From Stenotrophomonas sp. UBA2124 (GTDB lineage: Bacteria > Pseudomonadota > Gammaproteobacteria > Xanthomonadales > Xanthomonadaceae), in contig DCXY01000023.1 of NCBI GenBank assembly GCA_002329155.1, positions 93,483 through 124,594 on the forward strand: 31,112 nt of DNA, read 5' to 3'. The first letter of the stretch is position 1; each line of letters begins with the position of its first letter. Both the position numbers and the translations under genes were made by a program. Below, one piece after another: positions 1 through 6,615 of the stretch. The notes below the pieces were generated by a model, which saw only the letters and a list, made by a program, of their open reading frames with translations, ran no database searches and had not been told where the DNA came from.

Positions 1-587
1 AGCAGCGGCAGGTCGGCGGTGCTGTCCGAATAGGCGATGGCGATGTCGCCATAGCCCCGCTCGCGCAGCATGCGCATCTTTTCTTCGTTGTGGCAGTGGC
101 GGGTGGCGCCCATCGCGCCCAGACGCGGGCCGACCTCGCTGCCGATCACCGGCACGCCCTGCTGGGCCACGAAGGCCAGGATGGCACGGGCCAGCTCCGG
201 CGGTGCGCCGGTGGCCACCACCACGCGGTCGCCCGCCTTGCGGTGCGCGGTGAAAACATCCAGCGCATGCGGCAGCAGCTTGGTGCGGATCTCGGCTTCA
301 TGCCGCAGCACGTACTGGTCGATGATGCTGTTGAAATCACGCGCCTTGTGCAGGCCGAAGGTGGCCACCCACACATAGCCGGAAATGCCGAAGCGGCGCG
401 TTGGCAACATCGCCACCAGCGGCCCGAACAGCGGTGTGATCAGCAGCGCACCCAGCATGCGCAGCGGATTGCGCTTGATCAGCCACGCGAACAGGTGGCT
501 GCCCGAATCGCCATCGTACAGGGTGTGGTCGAAATCGAAGACGACCAGCGGCGCGTCATCGCGCGGAACGGGGTAGGTATCGCTCAT
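1..587 (-). CDS. HAD-family (HAD-IB, phosphoserine phosphatase-like) hydrolase, 3' end cut by window
   Basis: Start codon at 587; the reading frame is open to base 1, so about 195 residues are present and the C-terminus lies outside. Residues 18-22 are D-F-D-H-T, the HAD motif I with the nucleophilic and acid/base aspartates, followed by LYDGDSG as in HAD-IB phosphatases. A V-A-T-G-A stretch in the middle fits motif II, and the last visible residues (Y-S-D-S-T-A-D-L-P) look like the metal-binding motif IV. A hydrophobic segment follows motif I. The family removes phosphate from small molecules or lipids; the substrate cannot be read here. Its ATG overlaps the trpC stop as ATGA, so it is probably translated by coupling and transcribed as the last visible gene of the trp operon. 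A role in tryptophan metabolism is not implied by sequence. Confidence 0.82.
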   Translation of the reverse strand, partial: MSDTYPVPRDDAPLVVFDFDHTLYDGDSGSHLFAWLIKRNPLRMLGALLITPLFGPLVAMLPTRRFGISGYVWVATFGLHKARDFNSIIDQYVLRHEAEIRTKLLPHALDVFTAHRKAGDRVVVATGAPPELARAILAFVAQQGVPVIGSEVGPRLGAMGATRHCHNEEKMRMLRERGYGDIAIAYSDSTADLPL

Positions 588-1378
588 GCCGGGAAGAATA
601 GCTGACGCAGGCCCTCGCCCGGCTCTTCCACGCGCATGAAGGCCTCGCCGACGAGGAAGGCGTTGACGCCCGCATCGCGCATGGTCTGCACGTCGGCCGG
701 GCCAAGGATGCCGCTTTCGGTGACCAGCAGGCGGTCGCGCGGCACGGCGTCCTTCATCGACAGCGTGGTGTCCAGCGACACCTCGAAGGTGCGCAGGTTG
801 CGGTTGTTGATACCCACCAGCGGCACCGGCACCTGGATGGCACGCTCCAGCTCGTCGATGTCGTGCACTTCCACCAGCACGTCCATGCCCAGCTGCATGG
901 CCAGGTCGGACAGCTCGGCCAGCTGGCGGTCGTCCAGTGCCGAGACGATCAGCAGGATGCAGTCGGCGCCCAGCACGCGCGCTTCCACCACCTGGTAGGG
1001 GTCGATGACGAAATCCTTGCGCAGCACCGGCAGCGTGCAGGCGTCACGCGCCTGCTGCAGGTAGGCGTCGGCGCCCTGGAAGAAATCCACGTCGGTAAGC
1101 ACCGACAGGCAGCTGGCGCCGCCGAACTCGTAGCTCACCGCGATGTCGGCGGGACGGAAATCCGCGCGGATCACGCCCTTGGAGGGGCTGGCCTTCTTGA
1201 CCTCGGCAATCACCGCTGGGTCGCCATTGGCGATGGCCGCCTGCAGCGCACTGGCGAAGCCGCGAACCGGCGAGGCGTCGGCCACGCGCGCCTTCAGCTC
1301 GGCCAGCGGCACGCGGGCGCTGCGCTCGGCCACCTCCTGCGACTTGCGGGCGAGGATGGTGTTGAGGATGTCGCTCAT
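584..1378 (-). CDS. trpC: indole-3-glycerol phosphate synthase
   Basis: A 264-residue monofunctional TIM-barrel enzyme that closes carboxyphenylamino-deoxyribulose-5-phosphate to indole-3-glycerol phosphate in the cytoplasmic Trp pathway. Visible family landmarks are AEVKKASPSKG (residues 58-68, with catalytic Glu59 and Lys61), LRKDF around Lys121, VEVHD near 170, NNRNL at 191-195 and the phosphate-binding ESGI at 221-224. The length is normal, and it is not fused to trpF. I start it at the ATG at 1378, which begins MSDILNTILARK as expected; an AGGA lies about 9 bases upstream. The frame is open further upstream, but that stretch is an out-of-frame shadow of trpD. It lies 55 bases after trpD and overlaps the HAD gene by 4 bases. 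Confidence 0.97.
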   Translation of the reverse strand: MSDILNTILARKSQEVAERSARVPLAELKARVADASPVRGFASALQAAIANGDPAVIAEVKKASPSKGVIRADFRPADIAVSYEFGGASCLSVLTDVDFFQGADAYLQQARDACTLPVLRKDFVIDPYQVVEARVLGADCILLIVSALDDRQLAELSDLAMQLGMDVLVEVHDIDELERAIQVPVPLVGINNRNLRTFEVSLDTTLSMKDAVPRDRLLVTESGILGPADVQTMRDAGVNAFLVGEAFMRVEEPGEGLRQLFFPA

Positions 1379-1433
1379 GATCGTGTGTCCTGGAAAACGG
1401 GCAGCGCCTGCAGGGCGATGAAGGGGTGAAGGG

Positions 1434-2471
1434 TCAGGCGATGCCGGCCAGCGCGCGGCTGGTGGCCACGTACTGTTCCATGCGCGCACGCGCACTGCCA
1501 TCGGCGATAACCGCGCGGGCGCGGGCCAAGCCATCGGCGATGCTGTCGGCCACGCCGGCAACGTACAGCGCCGCGCCTGCGTTGAGCGCGACGATGTCGT
1601 TGGCCGGGCCGGGCTGGTTGTCCAGCACGCCGCGCAGCATGGCGATGGATTCTTCCGGATTGGCGACTTTGAGGTTGCGGCTTGCGGACATGGCAATGCC
1701 GAAATCCTCCGGGTGGATCTCGTACTCGCGCACCTTGCCGTCGCGCAGTTCACCCACGAGGGTGCCGGCGCCCAGCGATATCTCGTCCATGTTGTCGCGG
1801 CCCCACACCACCAGCGCACGCTCGGCGCCCAGTTCGCGCAGCACGCGCGCCTGGATGCCGACCAGGTCGGAGTGGAACACGCCCATCAGGATGCTGGTGG
1901 CACCCACCGGGTTGGTCAGGGGGCCCAGGATGTTGAAGATGGTGCGCACGCCCATTTCGCGCCGCACCGGGGCGACCACCTTCATCGCCGGGTGGTGCAT
2001 GGGCGCGAACATGAAACCGATGCCGGTCTGTTCGATGGCCTGCGCCACCTGCGCGGGCTTGAGTTCGATCACCGCACCCAGTGCCTCCACCGCGTCGGCA
2101 CTGCCGGACTTGGACGACACGCTGCGGTTGCCGTGCTTGGCCACCTTGGCACCGGCAGCAGCCACCACGAACATCGAGCAGGTGGAGATGTTGAAGGTGT
2201 GCGAGCCGTCGCCACCGGTACCCACGATATCCACCAGGTGGCGCTTGTCCGGCACCGCCACCGGCAGCGCGAATTCGCGCATCACGGTGGCCGCACCGGC
2301 AATCTCGCCCACGGTCTCCTTCTTCACCCGCAGGCCGGTGAGGATGGCGGCGGTCATGGTCGGCGAGACTTCGCCACGCATGATCTGGCGCATCAGATCG
2401 ACCATCTCGTCGAAGAAGATTTCGCGGTGTTCGATGGTGCGTTGCAGGGCTTCCTGCGCGGTGATGGTCAT
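1434..2471 (-). CDS. trpD: anthranilate phosphoribosyltransferase
   Basis: A 345-residue enzyme transferring phosphoribose from PRPP to anthranilate, the second step of the Trp branch. The glycine-rich PRPP/Mg loop GTGGDGS is at residues 84-90. The anthranilate/PRPP motif KHGNRSVSSKSGSAD begins near 112, and NILGPLTNP is present. It is a stand-alone TrpD, not fused to TrpG. A GGAG ribosome binding site precedes the ATG by about 6 bases. Only 15 bases separate it from the DUF1543 gene upstream, so it lies in the same operon. Confidence 0.98.
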   Translation of the reverse strand: MTITAQEALQRTIEHREIFFDEMVDLMRQIMRGEVSPTMTAAILTGLRVKKETVGEIAGAATVMREFALPVAVPDKRHLVDIVGTGGDGSHTFNISTCSMFVVAAAGAKVAKHGNRSVSSKSGSADAVEALGAVIELKPAQVAQAIEQTGIGFMFAPMHHPAMKVVAPVRREMGVRTIFNILGPLTNPVGATSILMGVFHSDLVGIQARVLRELGAERALVVWGRDNMDEISLGAGTLVGELRDGKVREYEIHPEDFGIAMSASRNLKVANPEESIAMLRGVLDNQPGPANDIVALNAGAALYVAGVADSIADGLARARAVIADGSARARMEQYVATSRALAGIA

Positions 2472-2486
2472 GAAAGCTCCAGTAGC

Positions 2487-3002
2487 TCAGGAAATGACGA
2501 TGTAGTCGCTGTGGCAGGCGATGCCGGTGTGGGCGTCGGGCTGCAGCTGCACATGCAGGCCACCGATGGGGCCAAGTGGCAGGCAGCTGTCCACTTCCAG
2601 CAGCGCGTCGCGGTGTGGCTTCAGCCACTGCGCGTGCGCCTGCTGCAGGGCCATGCGCTTGGCCTCCACGGCATCGGTGGCCACCACCAGCAGGTAGCGG
2701 TGGTCTTCGCCGAAGGTATCCGGCAGGTAGCCGCCAAGGTTGACGAAGTACAGCGTCGGCGTGCCTTCCTCCGGCGGTGTTTCAGTGAAACGCACCTGCC
2801 ACTGCGCCACGCCATCGACCGCCATCCATGAATCGATGTGCAGGCCAGCGGCTTCACCAAACCACTGCGCGCGCAGCTGCGCGTGGGTCTGCTCGATGGT
2901 GGGCGCCACCGCGAACACCACGTCGTGCACCTCGGTATTGGCCCGCGCATGGCGGCCACCGAGCATCACGACGAACAGCCGCAGCGGAGCAAGGCCGGTC
3001 AT
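2487..3002 (-). CDS. DUF1543 domain protein within the trp operon
   Basis: 171 residues of unknown function. The N-terminal stretch LFVVMLGGRHARANTEVHD (residues 9-27) is the recognisable signature of DUF1543 (Pfam PF07566), and a second, weaker half follows (YFVNLGGYLP near 85-94). There is no signal peptide or membrane segment, so it should be cytoplasmic. Its ATG overlaps the trpG stop (ATGA), and trpD starts 15 bases after it. It is therefore translationally coupled to the glutamine amidotransferase subunit. No catalytic motif is recognised. The position suggests a link to Trp synthesis, but this could simply be hitch-hiking. Confidence 0.85.
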   Translation of the reverse strand: MTGLAPLRLFVVMLGGRHARANTEVHDVVFAVAPTIEQTHAQLRAQWFGEAAGLHIDSWMAVDGVAQWQVRFTETPPEEGTPTLYFVNLGGYLPDTFGEDHRYLLVVATDAVEAKRMALQQAHAQWLKPHRDALLEVDSCLPLGPIGGLHVQLQPDAHTGIACHSDYIVIS

Positions 3003-3586
3003 TGCTGCGTGCGTTCCAGGAAGTTCTTCAGCAGCGCGTGACCGTGCTGGGTGAGGATGGATTCGGGATGGAACTGCACGCCTTCCACCGGATGCTGGCG
3101 GTGGCGCAGGCCCATGATCTCCTCCATCGAACCGTCAGCGTTCTCGGTCCAGGCGGTGATCTCAAGCTCCGCCGGCAGCGTGTTCTTGTCCACCACCAGC
3201 GAGTGGTAGCGGGTGGCCTCGTAGCGATCCGGCAGGCCAGCGAACACGCCCTTGCCTTCATGGCGGATGGGCGAGGTCTTGCCGTGCATGATGTTGCCCG
3301 CGCGGATCACATCGCCGCCGTACACCTGGCCGATGCTCTGGTGGCCCAGGCACACGCCGAACAGCGGGATGGTCGGCCCCAGCTGGCGGATCACCTCCAG
3401 CGACACGCCGGCCTCGTTGGGCGTCTTCGGCCCCGGCGATACCACGATGTGCGACGGCTTGAGCGCGGCGATCTGCTCGACGCTCATGGCGTCATTGCGC
3501 ACCACCTGCACCTCGGCACCCAGCATCTGCAGGTACTGCACGAGGTTGAAGGTGAAGCTGTCGTAGTTGTCGATCATCAACAGCAT
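2999..3586 (-). CDS. trpG: anthranilate synthase component II (glutamine amidotransferase)
   Basis: A 195-residue class I glutamine amidotransferase supplying ammonia to TrpE. The nucleophile elbow is G-V-C-L-G-H with Cys79, and the catalytic His173 and Glu175 lie in QFHPES. The N-terminus MLLMIDNYDSFTFNLVQYL is typical of TrpG/PabA. An AGGAA lies about 8 bases before the ATG. In many proteobacteria one such subunit serves both anthranilate and p-aminobenzoate synthases; its place directly after trpE favours the Trp role. It overlaps the DUF1543 gene by 4 bases and follows trpE by 37 bases. Confidence 0.97.
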   Translation of the reverse strand: MLLMIDNYDSFTFNLVQYLQMLGAEVQVVRNDAMSVEQIAALKPSHIVVSPGPKTPNEAGVSLEVIRQLGPTIPLFGVCLGHQSIGQVYGGDVIRAGNIMHGKTSPIRHEGKGVFAGLPDRYEATRYHSLVVDKNTLPAELEITAWTENADGSMEEIMGLRHRQHPVEGVQFHPESILTQHGHALLKNFLERTQQ

Positions 3587-3623
3587 GGGGATTTCCTGGC
3601 GAAATTCGGTGGGGGACGCGGGC

Positions 3624-5099
3624 TCACAGGCCTTTGGCGGCTTGGGCCACGGCGCGGAACAGCGCGCGGCCCTTGTTCATGGTTTCGTGCCATTCGGCAT
3701 CCGGGTCGGAGTCGTACACCACGCCGCCACCGGCCTGCACATACAGGTGGCCGTCCTGGATGACGGCGGTGCGGATGGCGATGGCGGTGTCGGCATCGCC
3801 GTGCCAGCCGATATAGCCGACCGCGCCGGAATATACGTTGCGCTTGACCGGCTCCAGCTCGCGGATGATCTCCAGCGCGCGGATCTTCGGCGCGCCGCTG
3901 ACCGTGCCGGCCGGGAAGGTCGCACGCAGCACGTCGCTGTAGCTCAGGCCCGCCCTCAGCGTGCCGGTGACCTCGCTGACGATGTGCATGACGTGGCTGT
4001 AGCGTTCGATGACGAACTGCTCGCCCACCTTCACCGTGCCCGGCTCGGCGACGCGGCCCACATCGTTGCGGCCAAGGTCGATCAGCATGACGTGCTCGGC
4101 GCGCTCCTTCGGATCGGCCAGCAGTTCGGTTTCCAGCGCCTTGTCCAGCTCCGGCGTGGCGCCGCGCGGGCGGGTGCCGGCGATGGGGCGCACGGTGACC
4201 ACGCCATCGCGCAGCCGCGCGAGGATTTCGGGCGAAGAGCCCACCACCTGGGTGCCGCCGACATCGATGAAATACATGTACGGCGACGGGTTCAGCGCAC
4301 GCAGTGCGCGGTACACGTCGATGGGCCGCGCGCGGAACGGCACGCGCAGGCGCTGGCTGGGCACCACCTGGAAGATATCGCCGGCACGCACGTATTCCTG
4401 CGCCTTGCGCACCACCGCGTGGTACTGCTCGCGGGTGAAGGACGACTGGAAATCCTGCTCGTCGATGGCATCGCTGACCTGCGCCTGCGGGTAACCGGCG
4501 CCGCCCTGGCGCAGGCGGTGCGCCAGTTCGTCGAGGCGGCGGTTGGCGCGCGCCCAGGCCTGCGGCTGCGACGGGTCGGCGTGCACGATCAGGTACAGGC
4601 GGCCCTTGAGGTTGTCGAACACCGCCAGCTCTTCGGAGAGCATCAGCAGGATGTCCGGCGTACCCAGTTCGTCAGGCTTGTCGCCCGCGCCCAGGTTCGG
4701 CTCGATGTACTGGATGCACTCGAAACCGAACCAGCCGACCAGGCCCCCGGTGAAGCCCGGCAGGCTGTCGAACTTGGGCACGGAATGACGGGCGCGCAGC
4801 GCTTCCACTTCAGCCAGCGGGTCGGCTACCTCGCGGCGCTCGACCACCTCGCCCAGCTCGCTTACTTCCAGCGTGTGACCACGGAAACTGTAGATGCGCC
4901 GTGCGGGCAGGCCGATGATGGAATAGCGGCCGAAGCGTTCACCGCCTTCGACCGACTCGAACAGATAGGTGAACGGGCCGTCGGCGAGCTTGAGATAGAC
5001 CGAGAGCGGCGTGTCCAGGTCGGACAGCACTTCGCGGTATACGGGGATGCGGGTGTGGCCTTCAGCGGCCTGCTGCTGGAACTGCTCGAACGAGATCAA
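3624..5099 (-). CDS. trpE: anthranilate synthase component I
   Basis: The chorismate-utilising large subunit of anthranilate synthase, 491 residues from the chosen start. The C-terminal chorismate-binding domain shows PSQRL, SPE, IAGTRPRG, ELLADPKERAEHVMLIDLGRND and GAPKIRA, all diagnostic. The N-terminal domain has LSVYLKLADG and YSIIG, the region used for Trp feedback inhibition in the family. I choose TTG at 5099-5097 (giving MISFEQFQQQ) because a strong GGAAGGAAAG at 5114-5105 ends 5 bases before it. The in-frame ATG at 5147 has no such site and would add 16 low-complexity residues. The weak TTG plus a site that can be base-paired away (see leader) suggests control at translation initiation. 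Confidence 0.95.
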   Translation of the reverse strand: MISFEQFQQQAAEGHTRIPVYREVLSDLDTPLSVYLKLADGPFTYLFESVEGGERFGRYSIIGLPARRIYSFRGHTLEVSELGEVVERREVADPLAEVEALRARHSVPKFDSLPGFTGGLVGWFGFECIQYIEPNLGAGDKPDELGTPDILLMLSEELAVFDNLKGRLYLIVHADPSQPQAWARANRRLDELAHRLRQGGAGYPQAQVSDAIDEQDFQSSFTREQYHAVVRKAQEYVRAGDIFQVVPSQRLRVPFRARPIDVYRALRALNPSPYMYFIDVGGTQVVGSSPEILARLRDGVVTVRPIAGTRPRGATPELDKALETELLADPKERAEHVMLIDLGRNDVGRVAEPGTVKVGEQFVIERYSHVMHIVSEVTGTLRAGLSYSDVLRATFPAGTVSGAPKIRALEIIRELEPVKRNVYSGAVGYIGWHGDADTAIAIRTAVIQDGHLYVQAGGGVVYDSDPDAEWHETMNKGRALFRAVAQAAKGL

Positions 5100-5211
5100 G
5101 ACGGCTTTCCTTCCGGGAAACGACGGTGGCGGGACGGACGACGGCAACGGGCCACCATCGCCACCAGCGGCGAGCGGAAGAAAGGGAACGCTTGGTCGTC
5201 AGAATGGACAC
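5062..5211 (-). CDS. putative trp leader peptide with W-W-R-W-W
   Basis: A 49-codon frame from GTG at 5211 to TGA at 5064-5062. Codons 16, 17, 19 and 20 are all TGG (positions 5166-5152), four Trp codons in five, followed by a Val/Arg-rich tail. The frame runs through the trpE ribosome binding site and 38 bases into trpE in another frame, which is unusual for a leader. The start is uncertain: GTG 5211 has no Shine-Dalgarno but sits 7 bases after a TACAGT (5223-5218), so a leaderless start is possible. TTG at 5229 and ATG at 5274 are in-frame alternatives. The role as a Trp-sensing leader is inferred from the Trp cluster and position. Confidence 0.6.
   Translation of the reverse strand: MSILTTKRSLSSARRWWRWWPVAVVRPATVVSRKESRLDLVRAVPAAGR
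5105..5184 (-). promoter_or_regulatory. candidate translational attenuator of trpE (anti-SD/SD stem plus inner hairpin)
   Basis: Read on the minus strand, CTTTCTTCC (5184-5176) can pair with the trpE ribosome binding site GGAAGGAAAG (5114-5105) with one bulged G. Inside that stem, CGATGGTGGC (5160-5151) pairs with GCCACCGTCG (5130-5121) over 10 positions including one G-U. The Trp codons of the leader frame fall at 5166-5152, that is, in the inner stem and 9 bases after the anti-SD. A ribosome stalled there would cover the anti-SD and open both stems. No U-tract follows, so this looks translational rather than transcriptional. Folding was judged by eye. Confidence 0.5.
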
Positions 5212-5245
5212 CGGCCAACTGTACCGCAAGATCGATGGCCGGTGT
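5208..5245. promoter_or_regulatory. 10-bp inverted repeat upstream of trpE leader (operator or 5' hairpin)
   Basis: ACACCGGCCA (5208-5217) and TGGCCGGTGT (5236-5245) are perfect inverted repeats with 18 bases between them. On the minus strand the spacer holds TACAGT, a weak -10-like hexamer, and the GTG candidate start of the leader lies in the downstream arm. It could be an operator overlapping the trp promoter or a hairpin at the 5' end of the leader RNA. No convincing -35 was found. Confidence 0.4.
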
Positions 5246-5284
5246 GCATCCGCAGCATCGGCGTCTGCTTGCATCGGCAACGAA

Positions 5285-6214
5285 TCAGCCGCCCTGCAGC
5301 GGCGCGCCTGCCGGCAGGTGCATGCGCACCCGCCCGGCCACGCAGCGGATATGGAAGCGCCGCGCCTGCAGCGGCTCACCGTCCAGATTCAGCGTCATGG
5401 GCTGCGCGGCTTCAATCCACAGCTCGCGCAGGCGGGCACGCTCGGCCACCTGCTCCAGCGCGGCATGCTTGCCCTCGCTGAACAGGGTGCCGAGGGTGGC
5501 CATTACCTCCCCGGACAGCTCCGGCACGATGGTCACATCAAGCAGGCCGTCGTCGAGCAGCGCGCCCGGACACAGCACCTGCCCGCCACCGGCCTGGCTG
5601 CCATTGCCGACGCCCAGCGCGATGAAGTCGCCTTCCCACGCGAACCCTTCGCCATGGAAGCGCGCGCGTACCGGCTCGATCCGCCCCAGCTTGGCGATGC
5701 CGGTGATGACGTAGGCCAGACCACCGAGCATCTTTTTCAGGCCGTCGTGGGTTTCCACGGTGACCTCGGTACCGAAACCACCGCTGGCCAGATTGGCGCA
5801 CCAGTGCACCTTGCCATCGCCCTCCACGCGCAGCAGGTCGATGGGGCGCCCGTTGCTGGCGCTGACCAGTTCCAGCGCCGGCAGCGGCTCCAACGGAATG
5901 CTGGCCGCACAGGAAAAATCATTCGCGGTGCCCAGCGGCAGCAGCGCCAGCTCGGGCAGCGCGCCCGCGTCCAGCCCGGTGTTGGCCATGGCCTCGGCCA
6001 CTTCGCTCAGCGTGCCGTCGCCGCCACCGGCCACGATCACCGCCGCGCCTGCGGCCACCGCTTCGCCGACATGGCGCCCTGCATCGCCCGCCTCCCAGGT
6101 CACCCGCACCGCGAGTGGCTGGCCGCTCTCGCGCAGTGTGTTCACGGCCTCGCGCACGGCCTCGTCGCCTGCGGATTTGCCGTTGAGGATCAGGAACCAC
6201 TGCGCCTTTGCCAT
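5285..6214 (-). CDS. YegS/DgkB-type lipid kinase
   Basis: 309 residues with the diacylglycerol kinase catalytic fold shared by YegS and sphingosine kinases: GGGDGT at residues 63-68 (ATP-binding) and PLGTANDF ending at 100. The beta-rich C-terminal half (NLASGGFG, ALGVGNGSQAGGG) is typical of the second domain. The family phosphorylates membrane diacylglycerol, phosphatidylglycerol or related lipids at the inner face of the membrane; the exact lipid cannot be told. GGAGAA lies about 6 bases before the ATG at 6214. It is followed after 73 bases by the trp leader, so it may be a separate unit upstream of the trp promoter. Confidence 0.92.
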   Translation of the reverse strand: MAKAQWFLILNGKSAGDEAVREAVNTLRESGQPLAVRVTWEAGDAGRHVGEAVAAGAAVIVAGGGDGTLSEVAEAMANTGLDAGALPELALLPLGTANDFSCAASIPLEPLPALELVSASNGRPIDLLRVEGDGKVHWCANLASGGFGTEVTVETHDGLKKMLGGLAYVITGIAKLGRIEPVRARFHGEGFAWEGDFIALGVGNGSQAGGGQVLCPGALLDDGLLDVTIVPELSGEVMATLGTLFSEGKHAALEQVAERARLRELWIEAAQPMTLNLDGEPLQARRFHIRCVAGRVRMHLPAGAPLQGG

Positions 6215-6299
6215 GCCGTTCTCCGGGGAATGGCGAACAGGCTAGCAACATCGTGTTCCGTGCCGATGAATGTCATACCAGCGTCATCAAGCATCCGGA

Positions 6300-6389
6300 G
6301 AATTGAAGGCCATAGCAGGGACGATGGATGGAGGCAGGATCAGCCTCCGAGTATTCCCCGGCCGCAGCGGAAACGCTGCGGCTATTTTT
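6300..6389 (+). ncRNA. candidate small RNA ending in an orphan plus-strand terminator
   Basis: The 400-base space between two minus-strand genes holds, on the plus strand, a hairpin GGAGGC-(7)-GCCTCC (6330-6348) followed by a strong intrinsic terminator at 6361-6389. No plus-strand ORF of note precedes it. A terminator without a gene suggests a short transcript starting somewhere after about 6215; the 5' end is a guess and no good promoter was found. A chance or relic terminator is the alternative. Confidence 0.4.
6361..6389 (+). terminator. intrinsic terminator, plus strand, no gene upstream
   Basis: Perfect 9-bp GC stem GCCGCAGCG / CGCTGCGGC (6361-6369 and 6374-6382) with a GAAA tetraloop, followed by TATTTTTT. 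The U-tract is on the plus strand only. Confidence 0.85.
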
Positions 6390-6448
6390 TGTCTGTCGGA
6401 AACTGCGGGCCGTGGTGGGCACAGCCAAAAGGGGGGCGACCCCTGCAC

Positions 6449-6515
6449 GTAGAGCGCAGCCATGCTGCGCCGGGCGTTAGCGGGAAGGCCCCTGCCGAGC
6501 ATGGCTCGGCACTAC
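6449..6515. repeat. SMAG-type REP dimer, copy 1
   Basis: GTAG plus the stem AGCGCAGCCATGCTGCGC (6449-6470), then after 23 bases an inverted second element GCCGAGCATGGCTCGGC ending in ACTAC (6494-6515). The GTAG foot with a short imperfect palindrome is the hallmark of SMAG REP elements of Stenotrophomonas, here in head-to-head dimer form. Confidence 0.88.
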
Positions 6516-6535
6516 GACGATGGCGGCCCTCGCAT

Positions 6536-6602
6536 GTAGAGCGCAGCCATGCTGCGCTGGGCGTTAGCGGGAAGGCTCCTGCCGAGCGTGGCTCGGCACT
6601 AT
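6536..6602. repeat. SMAG-type REP dimer, copy 2
   Basis: Same layout as the dimer starting 87 bases upstream: GTAG plus AGCGCAGCCATGCTGCGC, the same spacer GGGCGTTAGCGGGAAGG, then GCCGAGCGTGGCTCGGC. The distal foot has decayed to CTAT. The two dimers are a tandem duplication in the 3' flank of the GNAT gene. Confidence 0.88.
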
Positions 6603-6615
6603 GGGGGCTGCCCTG

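Noticed and set aside
1713..2831. Long plus-strand open frames opposite trpD, trpG and trpE
   Set aside because: Shadows of high-GC minus-strand genes; rich in His/Gln/Arg with no family features.
5100..5147. Start of trpE at the in-frame ATG 5147
   Set aside because: No ribosome binding site, low-complexity added residues, and a strong site placed exactly for TTG 5099.
6361..6389. Terminator assigned to the GNAT gene
   Set aside because: The U-tract is on the plus strand, whereas that gene is on the minus strand.
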